A stretch of 64,000 nucleotides of DNA, from assembly GCA_032095175.1 (NCBI GenBank), contig DAMCZI010000001.1:1-64000 (forward strand). Reading direction: 5' to 3'. The position numbers and the translations under genes were made by a program. The notes beneath the pieces were generated by a model. That model had not been told where the DNA came from and made no database searches. It saw only the letters and a program-made list of their open reading frames with translations. Shown one piece after another: positions 34,341 to 43,612 of this stretch. Origin of the DNA: DAMCZI01 sp032095175 (GTDB lineage: Bacteria > Bacillota > Clostridia > Clostridiales > Caloramatoraceae). The first letter of the stretch is position 1. Each line of letters opens with the position of its first letter.

Positions 34341-35627
34341 TTGCGCCTTGAATTAGGAAATATTTTTATTAAGGATGTACAATTTGGTCAAGAAACTAAA
34401 GTAGAAAATGGTATCCTTTACGTTAACAAAGCAGAGCTTCTAAAAGAAGTTGGAGGAGACGAGAGACTTAAATCAATCGATTGTGATATCGTTCATCCAG
34501 GAGAAGAAGTAAGAATTATACCAGTTAAAGACGTAATTGAACCAAGAGTTAAGGTAGAAGGAAAGGGTGGAATATTCCCTGGATTTATTTCTAACGTTGA
34601 GCAGGTTGGAAATGGTAGAACTCACGTATTAAAGGGAGCAGCTGTAGTAACTACTGGTAAGATCGTTGGATTCCAGGAAGGAATCATCGACATGTGTGGT
34701 GAAGGAGCAAAATATACTCCATTCTCAAAGACTCATAACCTTGTTATGATCTGTGAGCCAAATGACGGAGTTCTTCAGCATGGTCATGAAGAAGCTGTTA
34801 GAATGGTAGGCTTTAAAACAGCTGCTTATCTTGGAAAAGCTGGAAAGAATGTAAAGCCAGACGAAGTAAAGACATATGAAACATTACCTTTACTTGAGCA
34901 GGTTAAGCAGTATCCAGACCTTCCAAAGGTAGTTTATGTTTACATGCTTCAGACTCAGGGCTTACTTCATGACACATATGTATATGGAGTAGATGCAAAG
35001 AAGATTATCCCAACATTTATATACCCAACTGAAGTATTCGATGGAGCTATCGTTAGCGGAAACTGCGTTTCAGCATGCGATAAGAACCCAAGTTATGTTC
35101 ATATAAATCAACCAATTATAACTGACCTATATGATAGACATGGCAAGGACTACAATTTCCTTGGCTGTATAATAACAAATGAAAACGTTTATCTTGCTGA
35201 CAAGGAAAGATCATCAAACATGACAGCAAAGCTTGTTGAATTCCTTGGAGCAGATGCAGTTATCATTTCAGAAGAAGGCTTTGGTAACCCAGATGCTGAC
35301 CTTGTTATGAACTGCAACAAGATATCAGACAAGGGAATAAAGACAGTTCTTGTAACAGATGAATATGCTGGTAGAGATGGAGCATCACAGTCACTAGCTG
35401 ACTCAACTCCAAAGGGTGATGCAGTTGTTACTGCAGGTAACGCTAATGAAATGGTTGTTCTTCAGCCAATGAAGAAGGTTATTGGACACCCAGAGGTAGC
35501 TGATATTATAGCTGGAGGATTTGCAGGTTCATTAAGAGCTGACGGCTCAATTGAAGCTGAAATCCAGGTTATAACTGGTGCTACAAGTGAAGTAGGATTT
35601 AATACTTTAACAGCAAAATCATTCTAA
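34341..35627 (+). CDS. grdE: Glycine reductase component B, proprotein GrdE
   Basis: 428 aa from TTG at 34341 behind GGGAGGTG (an in-frame GTG at 34332 overlaps the ribosome site and is less likely). It is made as a proprotein that is cut before Cys in AIVSGNCVSACDKNP (about residue 240), turning that Cys into a pyruvoyl group. The pyruvoyl carbonyl forms a Schiff base with glycine. It works with selenoprotein GrdB in component B, in the cytoplasm. Confidence 0.95.
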   Translation: MRLELGNIFIKDVQFGQETKVENGILYVNKAELLKEVGGDERLKSIDCDIVHPGEEVRIIPVKDVIEPRVKVEGKGGIFPGFISNVEQVGNGRTHVLKGAAVVTTGKIVGFQEGIIDMCGEGAKYTPFSKTHNLVMICEPNDGVLQHGHEEAVRMVGFKTAAYLGKAGKNVKPDEVKTYETLPLLEQVKQYPDLPKVVYVYMLQTQGLLHDTYVYGVDAKKIIPTFIYPTEVFDGAIVSGNCVSACDKNPSYVHINQPIITDLYDRHGKDYNFLGCIITNENVYLADKERSSNMTAKLVEFLGADAVIISEEGFGNPDADLVMNCNKISDKGIKTVLVTDEYAGRDGASQSLADSTPKGDAVVTAGNANEMVVLQPMKKVIGHPEVADIIAGGFAGSLRADGSIEAEIQVITGATSEVGFNTLTAKSF

Positions 35628-35642
35628 TAGGAGGGAATTTAT

Positions 35643-36116
35643 ATGATATTAAAGGATAGAAAAGTTATCGCAATTGGCGATAGAGATGGTATACCAGGAC
35701 CAGCCATTGAAGCTTGTGTAAAGAGTGCTGGCGGAGAGGTTATATTTGCATCAACAGAATGCTTCGTTTGAACCGCTGCAGGTGCAATGGATCTGGAGAT
35801 CCAACAGAGAGTTAAGGACTTTACTGAAAAGTTCGGTGCAGAAAATGTAGTAGTAGTTCTTGGTGGTTCAGAAGCAGAAGCTTCAGGACTTTCAGCTGAG
35901 ACTGTATGTGCTGGAGACCCAACATATGCAGGACCATTAGCAGGAATTGCTTTAGGACTTAGAGTTTACCATGTACTTGAAGATGAAATGAAGAACGAAT
36001 TCGACGCTACTGTTTATGATGAACAGTGCGGAATGATGGAAATGGTTCTTGATGTTGATGCTATAAAGCAGGAAGTAAGCAGCGTTAGAGAGCAGTTTAC
36101 TCAGTTTAAAGACTGA
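35643..36116 (+). CDS. grdA: Glycine reductase selenoprotein A (UGA = Sec)
   Basis: 157 aa if the in-frame TGA at 35769-35771 (codon 43) is read as selenocysteine. The context TECFV-U-TAAGAMDLE matches known GrdA proteins exactly around the Sec, and the reading frame is open on both sides from ATG 35643 (AGGAGG upstream) to the TGA at 36114. It carries the carboxymethyl group on Sec from component B to component C and is re-reduced by thioredoxin. A Sec insertion element is expected just after the TGA but is not proven. Confidence 0.96.
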
Positions 36117-36142
36117 TCCACCAAAGGAGGGAAAAAAGCGAT

Positions 36143-37450
36143 ATGATACGTGTAGTACATTATATAAATCAGTTCTTCGGTCAGATAGGTGGAGAAGAAA
36201 TGGCTCATATTCCACCAGAAAAAAGAGAAGGTATAGTAGGACCTGGAATGGCTTTAAAGGCACAGTTCAAGGGAGAAGCAGAAATAGTTGGAACTATAAT
36301 CTGTGGAGACTCATACTTTGCTGAACACCAGGAAGATGCTGAAAAAGAAATACTTGAAATGGTTAAATCCTTTAACCCAGATTTATTTATAGCTGGACCT
36401 GCATTTAACGCAGGAAGATACGGTACAGCTTGTGGTACAGTAGCTAAGCTTGTTCAGGATGAACTTAACATTCCAGTTGTAACTGGTATGTATATTGAAA
36501 ATCCTGGTGCTGATATGTTCAAGAAGGAAGTTTATATAATTTCCACAAAGAACAATGCAGCTGGATTAAGAGATGCAGCTCCAAAGATGGCAGCTTTTGC
36601 ATTAAAGCTTGCTAAGGGCGAAGCAATTGGAGCACCAGAAGTAGACGGATACATCCCAAGAGGTATCAGAAAGAACTACTTCTCAAATGAAAGAGGTTCA
36701 AAGAGAGCAGTTGAATTACTTGTTAAGAAGATAAAGGGAGAAGAATTTGTAACAGAATTCAAGATGCCTGACTTCGATAGAGTTGACCCAGCTGCACCAG
36801 TTGCTGATGTTTCAAAGGTTAAATTAGCTCTTGTTACATCAGGTGGTATAGTACCAAAGGGTAACCCAGATCATATTGAAGCATCAAATGCTCAGAGATT
36901 TGGTGAATATGATATAGAAGGCGTAATGGACTTAACAGAAGAAACTTACGCTACAGCTCATGGTGGATACGACCCAGTATACGCTAACCTTGATGCTGAT
37001 AGAGTTCTTCCAGTTGACGTATTAAGAGATTTAGAGAAGGAAGGAAAGATTGGAAGCCTTCACAAATATTTCTATACAACAGTTGGAAACGGAACAGCAG
37101 TTGCAAGTGCTAGAAAATATGGACAGGAGATAGCTAAGAGATTACTTGCTGACGGAGTTCAGGCAGTAATACTTACATCCACTTGAGGTACCTGTACAAG
37201 ATGCGGTGCATCTATGTTAAAGGAAATCGAAAGAGTTGGACTTCCAATTGTTCATATGTGTACAATAGTTCCAATATCCAAGACAGTTGGTGCTAACAGA
37301 ATAGTTCCTACAATAGCTATTCCTCACCCACTTGGAAACCCAAGCCTTTCAAAAGAAGACGAAAAGCACTTAAGAAGAAAGCTTGTTGAAACAGCTCTTA
37401 AGGCTCTCGAAACTCCAGTTGATGAACAAACAGTATTTGAGGTAAAATAG
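36143..37450 (+). CDS. grdB: Glycine reductase component B selenoprotein GrdB (UGA = Sec)
   Basis: 435 aa if TGA at 37184-37186 (codon 348) is read as selenocysteine. The frame is continuous on both sides, and the motif LTST-U-GTCTRCGASML (U-x2-C-x2-C) is the GrdB active site. With GrdE it reductively cleaves glycine to ammonia and a carboxymethyl-selenoether on GrdA. The second Sec in the operon shows that the host must have selA/B/C/D, none of which lie in this window. Confidence 0.96.
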
Positions 37451-37522
37451 TTTATCTATGGGGGGTGGATAACTCCACCCCTATATTTATGTAATATAAT
37501 ATATGGCTATGGAGGTGTAATT

Positions 37523-39052
37523 ATGTTTCCTGTAATAAAAGGCGCAAGCTATGTGCTTGTAAATACTCCAGATATGATAATTCATAATGGAACAACTCAA
37601 ACATTAGAGAGGGAAACAAACCCTGATTCAGAATATTTAAAGAAGTTACCAGAACACATCAGAAGTTTTGAAGATGTTGTTTCTTATCCTGTAAACCAGA
37701 CTTACATTGGAAACATGGATCCTGCTTCACTTGCAGCTATGGAAAGACCATGGTATCAGAAGAAGCTTGAAGGAGCATCAAGATTTGGTAGGTTTGGAGA
37801 AATAATGCCACAGGATGAGTTCTATGGAATGATGAAGGTATCTGATGCCTTCGACCTAGTTATGCTTGATAAAGCATTTACAGCAGATGTAAAGGCTAAA
37901 TTTGAAACTCATAAATATATATCATACTTAGCACCAAAGCTTGGCGAAGGTGCTGATATGGCTGATATTGAAAAAGCAGTAAATAACCTTGGCGCTGAAG
38001 CTTTATATATGGATGGAAAGCTTGTTGGTTGTGTAAAGAGAGCACACGAGTTTGATAAGAACTTAGCTGCCCATGTAATGTGTGAAAACCTTGCTGTAAA
38101 GGCTTCTGGAGTTTTAGCAGCAATTCACATCGTAGAAAAAGCTGGAATCGAAAAGGAAGAAATAGATTATATAATTGAATGCTCAGAGGAAGCATGTGGA
38201 GACATGAACCAGAGAGGCGGCGGAAACTTTGCAAAGTCAATAGGCGAAATGGCAGGCTTTACAAGTGCTTCAGGCTGTGACGTAAGAGGTTTCTGTGCAG
38301 CTCCAACACATGCAATGTTAAATGCAGCATCCCTTGTTAAATCAGGAATATTTAAGAATGTTCTTGTTGTAGCAGGTGGCGCAACAGCTAAGCTTGGTAT
38401 GAACGGTAAGGACCACGTTAAGAAGAATATGCCTATAATGGAAGATATACTTGGTGGATTTGCTGTTCTTATATCAGAAAACGATGGAGTAAACCCAATA
38501 ATAAGAACTGATGCAATTGGTAAGCACTCAATTGGTGCAGGAGCTTCACCTCAAGCAGTTATTGAGGCAATTGTTTCCTCACCACTTGAAAGAGCTGGCT
38601 TAAGCTTTACTGACATAGATATATATGCTCCAGAAATGCAAAACCCTGAGGTTACAGAACCAGCAGGAGCTGGAGATGTTCCAACTCAGAACTACAAAAT
38701 GATAGGAGCCCTTGCAGTTAAGAAGGGACAGCTTGAGAGAACTAAGCTTCCTGACTTTGTAAAGACTCATGGATACCCAGGATTTGCTCCAACACAGGGA
38801 CATATACCTTCAGGTGCTCCAATAGTTGGATTTGGAAGAGAAAAGATACTTAGTGGAGATATGAACAGATTCATGCTTATTGGAAAGGGAAGCCTTTTCC
38901 TTGGCAGAATGACTAACCTTTTTGATGGAGTTTCATTTATAGTTGAAAAGAATCCTGGAAATACAGAAGAAGGTACTGTATCCAAGGAAGAAGTAAAAAA
39001 CATGGTAGCTGAGGCGATGAAGGATTTTGCTTCCTATCTACTTCAGAAGTAG
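37523..39052 (+). CDS. grdC: Glycine reductase component C, beta subunit GrdC
   Basis: 509 aa, thiolase-like (FabH/KAS-type) fold: IDYIIECSEEACGDMNQRGG (about residue 218), SASGCDVRGFCAAPTHAMLN (about residue 252, probable nucleophilic Cys) and VVAGGATAKLGMNGKDH. Component C takes the acetyl unit from GrdA and releases acetyl phosphate with Pi, giving ATP through acetate kinase. The ribosome site is GGAGGTG. It follows grdB by 72 bp. Confidence 0.94.
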   Translation: MFPVIKGASYVLVNTPDMIIHNGTTQTLERETNPDSEYLKKLPEHIRSFEDVVSYPVNQTYIGNMDPASLAAMERPWYQKKLEGASRFGRFGEIMPQDEFYGMMKVSDAFDLVMLDKAFTADVKAKFETHKYISYLAPKLGEGADMADIEKAVNNLGAEALYMDGKLVGCVKRAHEFDKNLAAHVMCENLAVKASGVLAAIHIVEKAGIEKEEIDYIIECSEEACGDMNQRGGGNFAKSIGEMAGFTSASGCDVRGFCAAPTHAMLNAASLVKSGIFKNVLVVAGGATAKLGMNGKDHVKKNMPIMEDILGGFAVLISENDGVNPIIRTDAIGKHSIGAGASPQAVIEAIVSSPLERAGLSFTDIDIYAPEMQNPEVTEPAGAGDVPTQNYKMIGALAVKKGQLERTKLPDFVKTHGYPGFAPTQGHIPSGAPIVGFGREKILSGDMNRFMLIGKGSLFLGRMTNLFDGVSFIVEKNPGNTEEGTVSKEEVKNMVAEAMKDFASYLLQK

Positions 39053-39065
39053 GGGGTGACACACC

Positions 39066-40235
39066 ATGTCAAAAGAAAATGTAAGCAAACTAATAGGAGA
39101 AGTATTTAGTGATATAGCTGACTCCATCATTAGTGGAAACTTTGGAAAAAGGGTAAGAATAGGTTTAACAACCCTTGGAAGTGAACATGGCGTTGATGAG
39201 CTTGTTAAGGCCGCAGAAATGGCATCAAAAAAATATAGAGACTTTGAAGTTGTACTCATTGGACCTAAGGTTGAAACAAACTTGAGGGTTGCTGAGGCTA
39301 ACAGCGACGAAGAAGGCCATAAGGTTATGGAACAGCTCCTTGACAGTGGAGAAATACAGGGTTGTGTAACACAGCACTACAACTTCCCAATAGGGGTTTC
39401 AACAGTAGGTAGAGTTGTAACTCCAGGTAAGGGAAGAGAAATGATAATTGCTACAACAACAGGTACTTCATCAGTAAACAGAGTTGAGGGAATGGTTAAA
39501 AATGCTGTATATGGAATAATAGCAGCAAAGGCTTGTGGAATAGAAAGCCCAACCCTTGGAATACTCAATGTTGATGGTGCAAGACAGGTTGAAAGAATAC
39601 TAAAGGAAATAGATTCAAAGGGATATAAGATAAACTTTGCAGAATCCATAAGAGCAGATGGAGGATGTGTAATGAGGGGAAATGACCTTCTAAATGGAAC
39701 TCCAGATGTTATGGTTACTGATACATTAACAGGAAATCTTCTTATGAAGGTATTCTCTTCATTTACAACAGGAGGAGATTATGAATCACTTGGATATGGA
39801 TATGGTCCTGGAGTAGGAGAAGGCTATAACAGGCTTGTAAACATCATCTCAAGAGCTTCAGGAGCACCTGTTATATGTGAAGCATTAAGATACTGTGCAA
39901 CATGTGCACAGAGCAGTATAGAGGCTATAACCAAGCAGGAATTTGATAAGCTTAACAAGAAAGGCTTTAAAGAAATTCTTGCAAAGGTAACTAAGCCTGC
40001 TGAGACAGCTAGCAAAGCAGAAGAGGAAGTTAAAGCTCCTCCTAAAAAGGTTGTTACCTTTACAATTGCAGGAGTAGACATTCTTGAGCTTGAAAATGCT
40101 GTTAAGGAGCTTTGGAAGGCTGGAATATACTCCGAAAGTGGAATGGGATGTACAGGTCCTGTTGTCCTTGTTCCAGAGGATGAAGGAGCAAAGGCTAGAG
40201 AAGTTCTTGTACAAAAAGAATTTATTGCAGAGTAG
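39066..40235 (+). CDS. grdD: Glycine reductase component C, alpha subunit GrdD
   Basis: 389 aa. The N-terminal two thirds (residues 1-315) are PlsX-like, fitting a phosphotransacetylase role (GIESPTLGILNVDGARQVER, RADGGCVMRGNDLLNGTPDV). The final 70 residues hold a separate segment, after a Lys/Ala/Glu linker, ending GMGCTGPVVLVPEDEGAKA. It pairs with GrdC in forming acetyl phosphate. It starts 13 bp after grdC and is the last gene of the operon, followed by a terminator. Confidence 0.94.
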   Translation: MSKENVSKLIGEVFSDIADSIISGNFGKRVRIGLTTLGSEHGVDELVKAAEMASKKYRDFEVVLIGPKVETNLRVAEANSDEEGHKVMEQLLDSGEIQGCVTQHYNFPIGVSTVGRVVTPGKGREMIIATTTGTSSVNRVEGMVKNAVYGIIAAKACGIESPTLGILNVDGARQVERILKEIDSKGYKINFAESIRADGGCVMRGNDLLNGTPDVMVTDTLTGNLLMKVFSSFTTGGDYESLGYGYGPGVGEGYNRLVNIISRASGAPVICEALRYCATCAQSSIEAITKQEFDKLNKKGFKEILAKVTKPAETASKAEEEVKAPPKKVVTFTIAGVDILELENAVKELWKAGIYSESGMGCTGPVVLVPEDEGAKAREVLVQKEFIAE

Positions 40236-40241
40236 TTTATT

Positions 40242-40272
40242 TAAAGCACAGGTTGTATGCCTGTGCTTTTGA
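40242..40272 (+). terminator. Terminator of the glycine reductase operon
   Basis: AAAGCACAGG-TTGTATG-CCTGTGCTTT followed by TGATTT. Confidence 0.85.
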
Positions 40273-40358
40273 TTTCCCTCTATTTTATTAGCATATAAGA
40301 TTTTGATATGATATAATTACTATTGAAACATATACACTAAATATTTGGAGGAATTACT

Positions 40359-41702
40359 ATGGGGCTGGATTTTAACCTGCAGTTGCAACAGGAGCAAAGG
40401 TTAATAATGACTCAGGAACTACAGCTTGCTGTAAAAATGCTTCAATTGACATCCTTGGAATTAAAGGAGTATGTTGAAGAACAGCTGGTTGAAAATCCAC
40501 TTATTGAAATAGATGAAAAAGTAAACAATGATTTTGACGTTTCAAGCATTGAAAGTTATACAAGTTCATCATATGACGAAGGCTGGGGATACGGATATGA
40601 TGAGGAAAAAGAATATGTATCTCCTTTAAATTTCATTTCAAGAGAGTTATCCCTTTGGGATCATTTAAGGGAACAGCTGCGGTTAATGCCTTTAAATTCT
40701 ATTAGCTGCAGGATAGGTGAATATATAATAGATAATATAGATGAAACAGGATATTTAACAGTTAATGTTTCAGATATATGTAAAAAGTTTAACAAAGATG
40801 AAAAAGAGGTTCAAAGAATAGTTGATATTATACAAGCCTTTGAACCATCAGGAATATGTGCCAGGGATCTTAAGGAGTGCCTGATTATTCAGCTTAAGAA
40901 CAAAGAGATTATCAATCCCATATATGAGAATATAATAAACAACTTTCTTGAGGATGTAGGAAATAATAATATATCAAAGATAGCAAATGAAAATAATATA
41001 ACCGTTGAAAAAGCAAGGGAATATATAGCTGAAATTAGAAAGCTTGATCCAAAGCCAGGAATAAGGTTATCCTCTGAAGCCACAAGGTATATAATACCTG
41101 ATGTATATGTTGAAAAGGTTGAAGGGGAATATGTAGTTACAGTAAATGAAGAATTTATACCAACAATAAAGATTAATAAGATATATAAAAGAGTGCTTGA
41201 AAATAAAGCTGCACCAGAGTACAAATATGTAAAGGACAAACTTCAGTCTGCTATGTGGATGATTAAGAGTATAGAGCAGAGAATGGGAACTATAAAAAGT
41301 GTTGTTACAGCTATATTAAGATATCAGCTGGATTTTTTTGAAATGGATGGAGATCTAAAACCTCTTACTTTAAAACAAATTGCAGATGAAACAGGTCTTC
41401 ATGAATCCACTGTAAGCAGAGCAGTTAGGGGAAAATATGCTCAAACACCTAGAGGGCTGTTTGAGATTAAAAACTTCTTTATAAAAGGTATACAAAGCAA
41501 AACTGGAGAGGATATAGCAACCTTTAAGGTTAAGGACAGGATTAGGGAGATAATAGGAAGCGAAAACAAAAAGAAACCATATTCTGATCAACATATTGCT
41601 GACACTTTAAATAAAGAAGGTATAGATATTTCAAGAAGAACAGTAGCAAAATACAGAGAGGAGATGGAGATACCGCCATCTTCTAAAAGAAAGAATATTT
41701 AG
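40359..41702 (+). CDS. rpoN: RNA polymerase sigma-54 factor
   Basis: 447 aa. Region I is Gln-rich (QLQQEQRLIMTQELQLAVKM) and contacts activator/core. The central part holds the core-binding domain, and the C-terminus has the -24-recognising RpoN box SRRTVAKYREEM (about residue 427) after a helix-turn-helix (KQIADETGLHESTVSRAVRG). No enhancer-binding activator or -24/-12 promoter is recognised in this window. The gene stands alone between the grd operon and gap, followed by a terminator, as in other clostridia. Confidence 0.95.
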   Translation: MGLDFNLQLQQEQRLIMTQELQLAVKMLQLTSLELKEYVEEQLVENPLIEIDEKVNNDFDVSSIESYTSSSYDEGWGYGYDEEKEYVSPLNFISRELSLWDHLREQLRLMPLNSISCRIGEYIIDNIDETGYLTVNVSDICKKFNKDEKEVQRIVDIIQAFEPSGICARDLKECLIIQLKNKEIINPIYENIINNFLEDVGNNNISKIANENNITVEKAREYIAEIRKLDPKPGIRLSSEATRYIIPDVYVEKVEGEYVVTVNEEFIPTIKINKIYKRVLENKAAPEYKYVKDKLQSAMWMIKSIEQRMGTIKSVVTAILRYQLDFFEMDGDLKPLTLKQIADETGLHESTVSRAVRGKYAQTPRGLFEIKNFFIKGIQSKTGEDIATFKVKDRIREIIGSENKKKPYSDQHIADTLNKEGIDISRRTVAKYREEMEIPPSSKRKNI

Positions 41703-41703
41703 A

Positions 41704-41740
41704 GAATCTAATCCAAAAGGGATTAGGTTCTTTTTTTATG
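41704..41740 (+). terminator. Terminator of rpoN
   Basis: GAATCTAATCC-AAAA-GGGATTAGGTTC followed by a run of T. Confidence 0.88.
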
Positions 41741-41753
41741 CTTAATTTGTATG

Positions 41754-41871
41754 TTTCAAATAAATGATTCTACATTGCTTGGACCTAAGCATTTATGTGA
41801 AATTATTTTAATTGATTTATTATTGCACAACGCCCAGTGCAAAATTTTTAGTGTTATTAATATGATAAAGA
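41754..41871 (-). repeat. Structured repeat family B copy
   Basis: Hairpin 2 arms TTTCAAATAAATG (41754-41766) and CATTTATGTGAAA (41790-41802) enclose ATTCTACATTGCTT. The next block AACGCCCAGTGCAAAATTTT is the family's hairpin 1 loop in reverse orientation. Confidence 0.7.
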
Positions 41872-41929
41872 AATCAGTTAAATGACTGTATTTATCTACT
41901 AAATATGATGCACTTTGTGAATTATTAAT

Positions 41930-41998
41930 CAAAGATAATGATACTCATAAATGTTTATGGATGGGAAATCTAGAATCATTTATGAGGTGCATTTTGAT
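41930..41998 (+). repeat. Structured repeat family B, short copy
   Basis: Hairpin 2 only: ACTCATAAATG (41943-41953) with CATTTATGAGGT (41977-41988), around the core TCTAGAATC. Opposite orientation to the copy just before it. The two copies fill the rpoN-gap gap. Confidence 0.6.
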
Positions 41999-42071
41999 AG
42001 AGAATATGTGAGATTTTTATAGCTATTATGTGATAACAATGAATAACAAAAGGATATGCTTAATGGCGGAA

Positions 42072-42100
42072 TTGACACAATATGTGTAATAAAATAATAT
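42072..42100 (+). promoter_or_regulatory. Promoter of the first GAPDH gene
   Basis: TTGACA, a 17-bp spacer and TAATAT, followed by more TATAAT-like sequence. Confidence 0.7.
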
Positions 42101-42173
42101 AATATTGTATCATAAAGTATGCTACATAAAAGAAATAGTATAACATATATAATTATTGTTAAGGGGGATTTAT

Positions 42174-43184
42174 ATGACTAGAAAAGTAGCTATAAATGGA
42201 TTTGGAAGAATTGGAAGATTGGTTTTAAGAATCGGCCAGGAGAGGTTAAATGATGGTATTGAAATTGTTGCTATAAACACATCTGCAAAGCCAGATACGC
42301 TTGCACATCTATTTAAATATGACTCATGTTTTGGAAGATTCAATGGAACTGTTGAAGCAGCGGAAGACGGAATAATCATAAACGGCAAAAAAATAGCTGT
42401 ATTTAATGAAAAGGATCCAAGCAACCTGCCATGGCAAAAGCTCGATATAGACGTAGTTGTTGAATCAACCGGAAAATTTAAGAAGAAGGCAGAAGCTGAG
42501 AAACACATTATAGCTGGAGCCAAAAAAGTTATAATAACTGCACCAGGAACTGATGAGGATGTAACAGTTGTAATGGGAGTAAATGAAAAGGATTATGATC
42601 CTAAGAACCATAGGATAATTTCAAATGCTTCATGTACTACAAATTGTCTTGCACCAGTTGCCAAGGTTATAGATGAGGAGTTTGGAATAATAAGAGGATT
42701 AATGACAACTATTCATGCATATACTAATGATCAGCAGATATTAGATAAAACTCATAAGGATTTAAGAAGAGCAAGAGCTGCTGGAGAATCAATAATACCA
42801 ACAACAACAGGTGCTGCAAAGGCTGTTGGAAAGGTACTTCCTAAGTTAAAGGGCAAGTTAAATGGTTTTGCATTAAGAGTTCCAACACCAACAGTTTCTG
42901 TAACAGATCTTGTATGTGAGATATCAAAGTCAACAACAGTTGAGGAGCTAAATGCTAAACTAAAGAATGCAGCTGAGAATGAGTTAAAAGGAATATTAGG
43001 ATATTCAGAAGAGCCACTGGTTTCAGTTGATTATAAAGGTGATGACAGATCTTCAATAGTTGATGCTCTTTCAACAATGGTTTTAGATGATAATATGATA
43101 AAGGTTGTGGCTTGGTACGATAACGAATGGGGTTATTCCTCAAGAACAGTTGATTTGGTAAATTACATTATAGAAAGAATGTAA
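42174..43184 (+). CDS. Glyceraldehyde-3-phosphate dehydrogenase, GapB-like
   Basis: 336 aa from the ATG at 42174, behind AAGGGGGAT; an in-frame ATG 18 bp upstream lacks a site. The catalytic Cys is in SNASCTTNCLAPV. The residue that fixes NAD in glycolytic enzymes (Asp in INDLT) is replaced here: AINTSAKPDTLAH. The Leu-Pro pair of the NAD type (ILDLPH) is ILDKTH, and ARAAGES resembles Bacillus GapB. I infer NADP preference and a biosynthetic/gluconeogenic role. It is monocistronic and outside the cggR operon. Confidence 0.88.
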   Translation: MTRKVAINGFGRIGRLVLRIGQERLNDGIEIVAINTSAKPDTLAHLFKYDSCFGRFNGTVEAAEDGIIINGKKIAVFNEKDPSNLPWQKLDIDVVVESTGKFKKKAEAEKHIIAGAKKVIITAPGTDEDVTVVMGVNEKDYDPKNHRIISNASCTTNCLAPVAKVIDEEFGIIRGLMTTIHAYTNDQQILDKTHKDLRRARAAGESIIPTTTGAAKAVGKVLPKLKGKLNGFALRVPTPTVSVTDLVCEISKSTTVEELNAKLKNAAENELKGILGYSEEPLVSVDYKGDDRSSIVDALSTMVLDDNMIKVVAWYDNEWGYSSRTVDLVNYIIERM

Positions 43185-43272
43185 TTATAAGCATATAAAA
43201 TGAAAGTATAAATAAAATTTCTTGCTTGTATTTTAATTATTGTTTATATTTGGATCCAGTCTATTAGGCTGG

Positions 43273-43395
43273 ATCTATATACAAAGTAATAAAATTCTTT
43301 ACATTCCGACTTTTCAAACACTCCAGCAAAACTGGTTCGACTCTAGGATGTTTGAAAAGGCGGAATGTAATACAATTTTTACTTTGTCTATAGAT
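43273..43395. repeat. Large inverted repeat after the first GAPDH gene
   Basis: The left arm 43273-43321 (ATCTATATACAAAGTAATAA, then ACATTCCGACTTTTCAAACA) pairs along nearly 50 bp with 43347-43395 (TGTTTGAAAAGGCGGAATGT, then ACTTTGTCTATAGAT). The loop is about 25 nt. The arm motif resembles that at 18284-18381, suggesting a third repeat family. Confidence 0.7.
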
Positions 43396-43467
43396 AGATA
43401 TAAAGCTCTCATCGGTTTTTGTGAACAAAGGTTTTTTAAAAAATTCAAAAATGCAGTAATTTGCCTA

Positions 43468-43496
43468 TTGAAAATTATCCCATGTGGTGGTATATT
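43468..43496 (+). promoter_or_regulatory. Promoter of the cggR-gap operon
   Basis: TTGAAA, a 17-bp spacer and TATATT. The CggR-like site starts 12 bp after the -10, which is where a repressor would act. Confidence 0.6.
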
Positions 43497-43507
43497 AATA
43501 ATGAAAG

Positions 43508-43577
43508 CGGGACATATTAAATACATAGGGACGGAATATGTCCCATATTAAATATTCGAACAGGGACATATTTTATC
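43508..43577 (+). promoter_or_regulatory. CggR-type operator
   Basis: The Bacillus CggR site is CGGGAC-N6-TGTC in tandem. Here are CGGGAC (43508-43513), AGGGAC-N6-TGTC (43527-43542, complete match in spacing) and AGGGAC-N6-TATC (43562-43577). The middle unit also reads as a palindrome GGGAC-N7-GTCCC. It lies between promoter and cggR. Confidence 0.75.
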
Positions 43578-43612
43578 CATAGGGATAAATTGAATCCAAG
43601 GGAGTGACCGTT

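Noticed and set aside
35787..36116. A separate 109-aa gene starting at 35787
   Set aside because: It is the part of grdA after the selenocysteine UGA; the frame is open from ATG 35643 and the Sec context matches GrdA.
37214..37450. A separate 78-aa gene after grdB
   Set aside because: It is the C-terminus of grdB beyond the UGA; nine codons link the stop to the ATG in the same frame.
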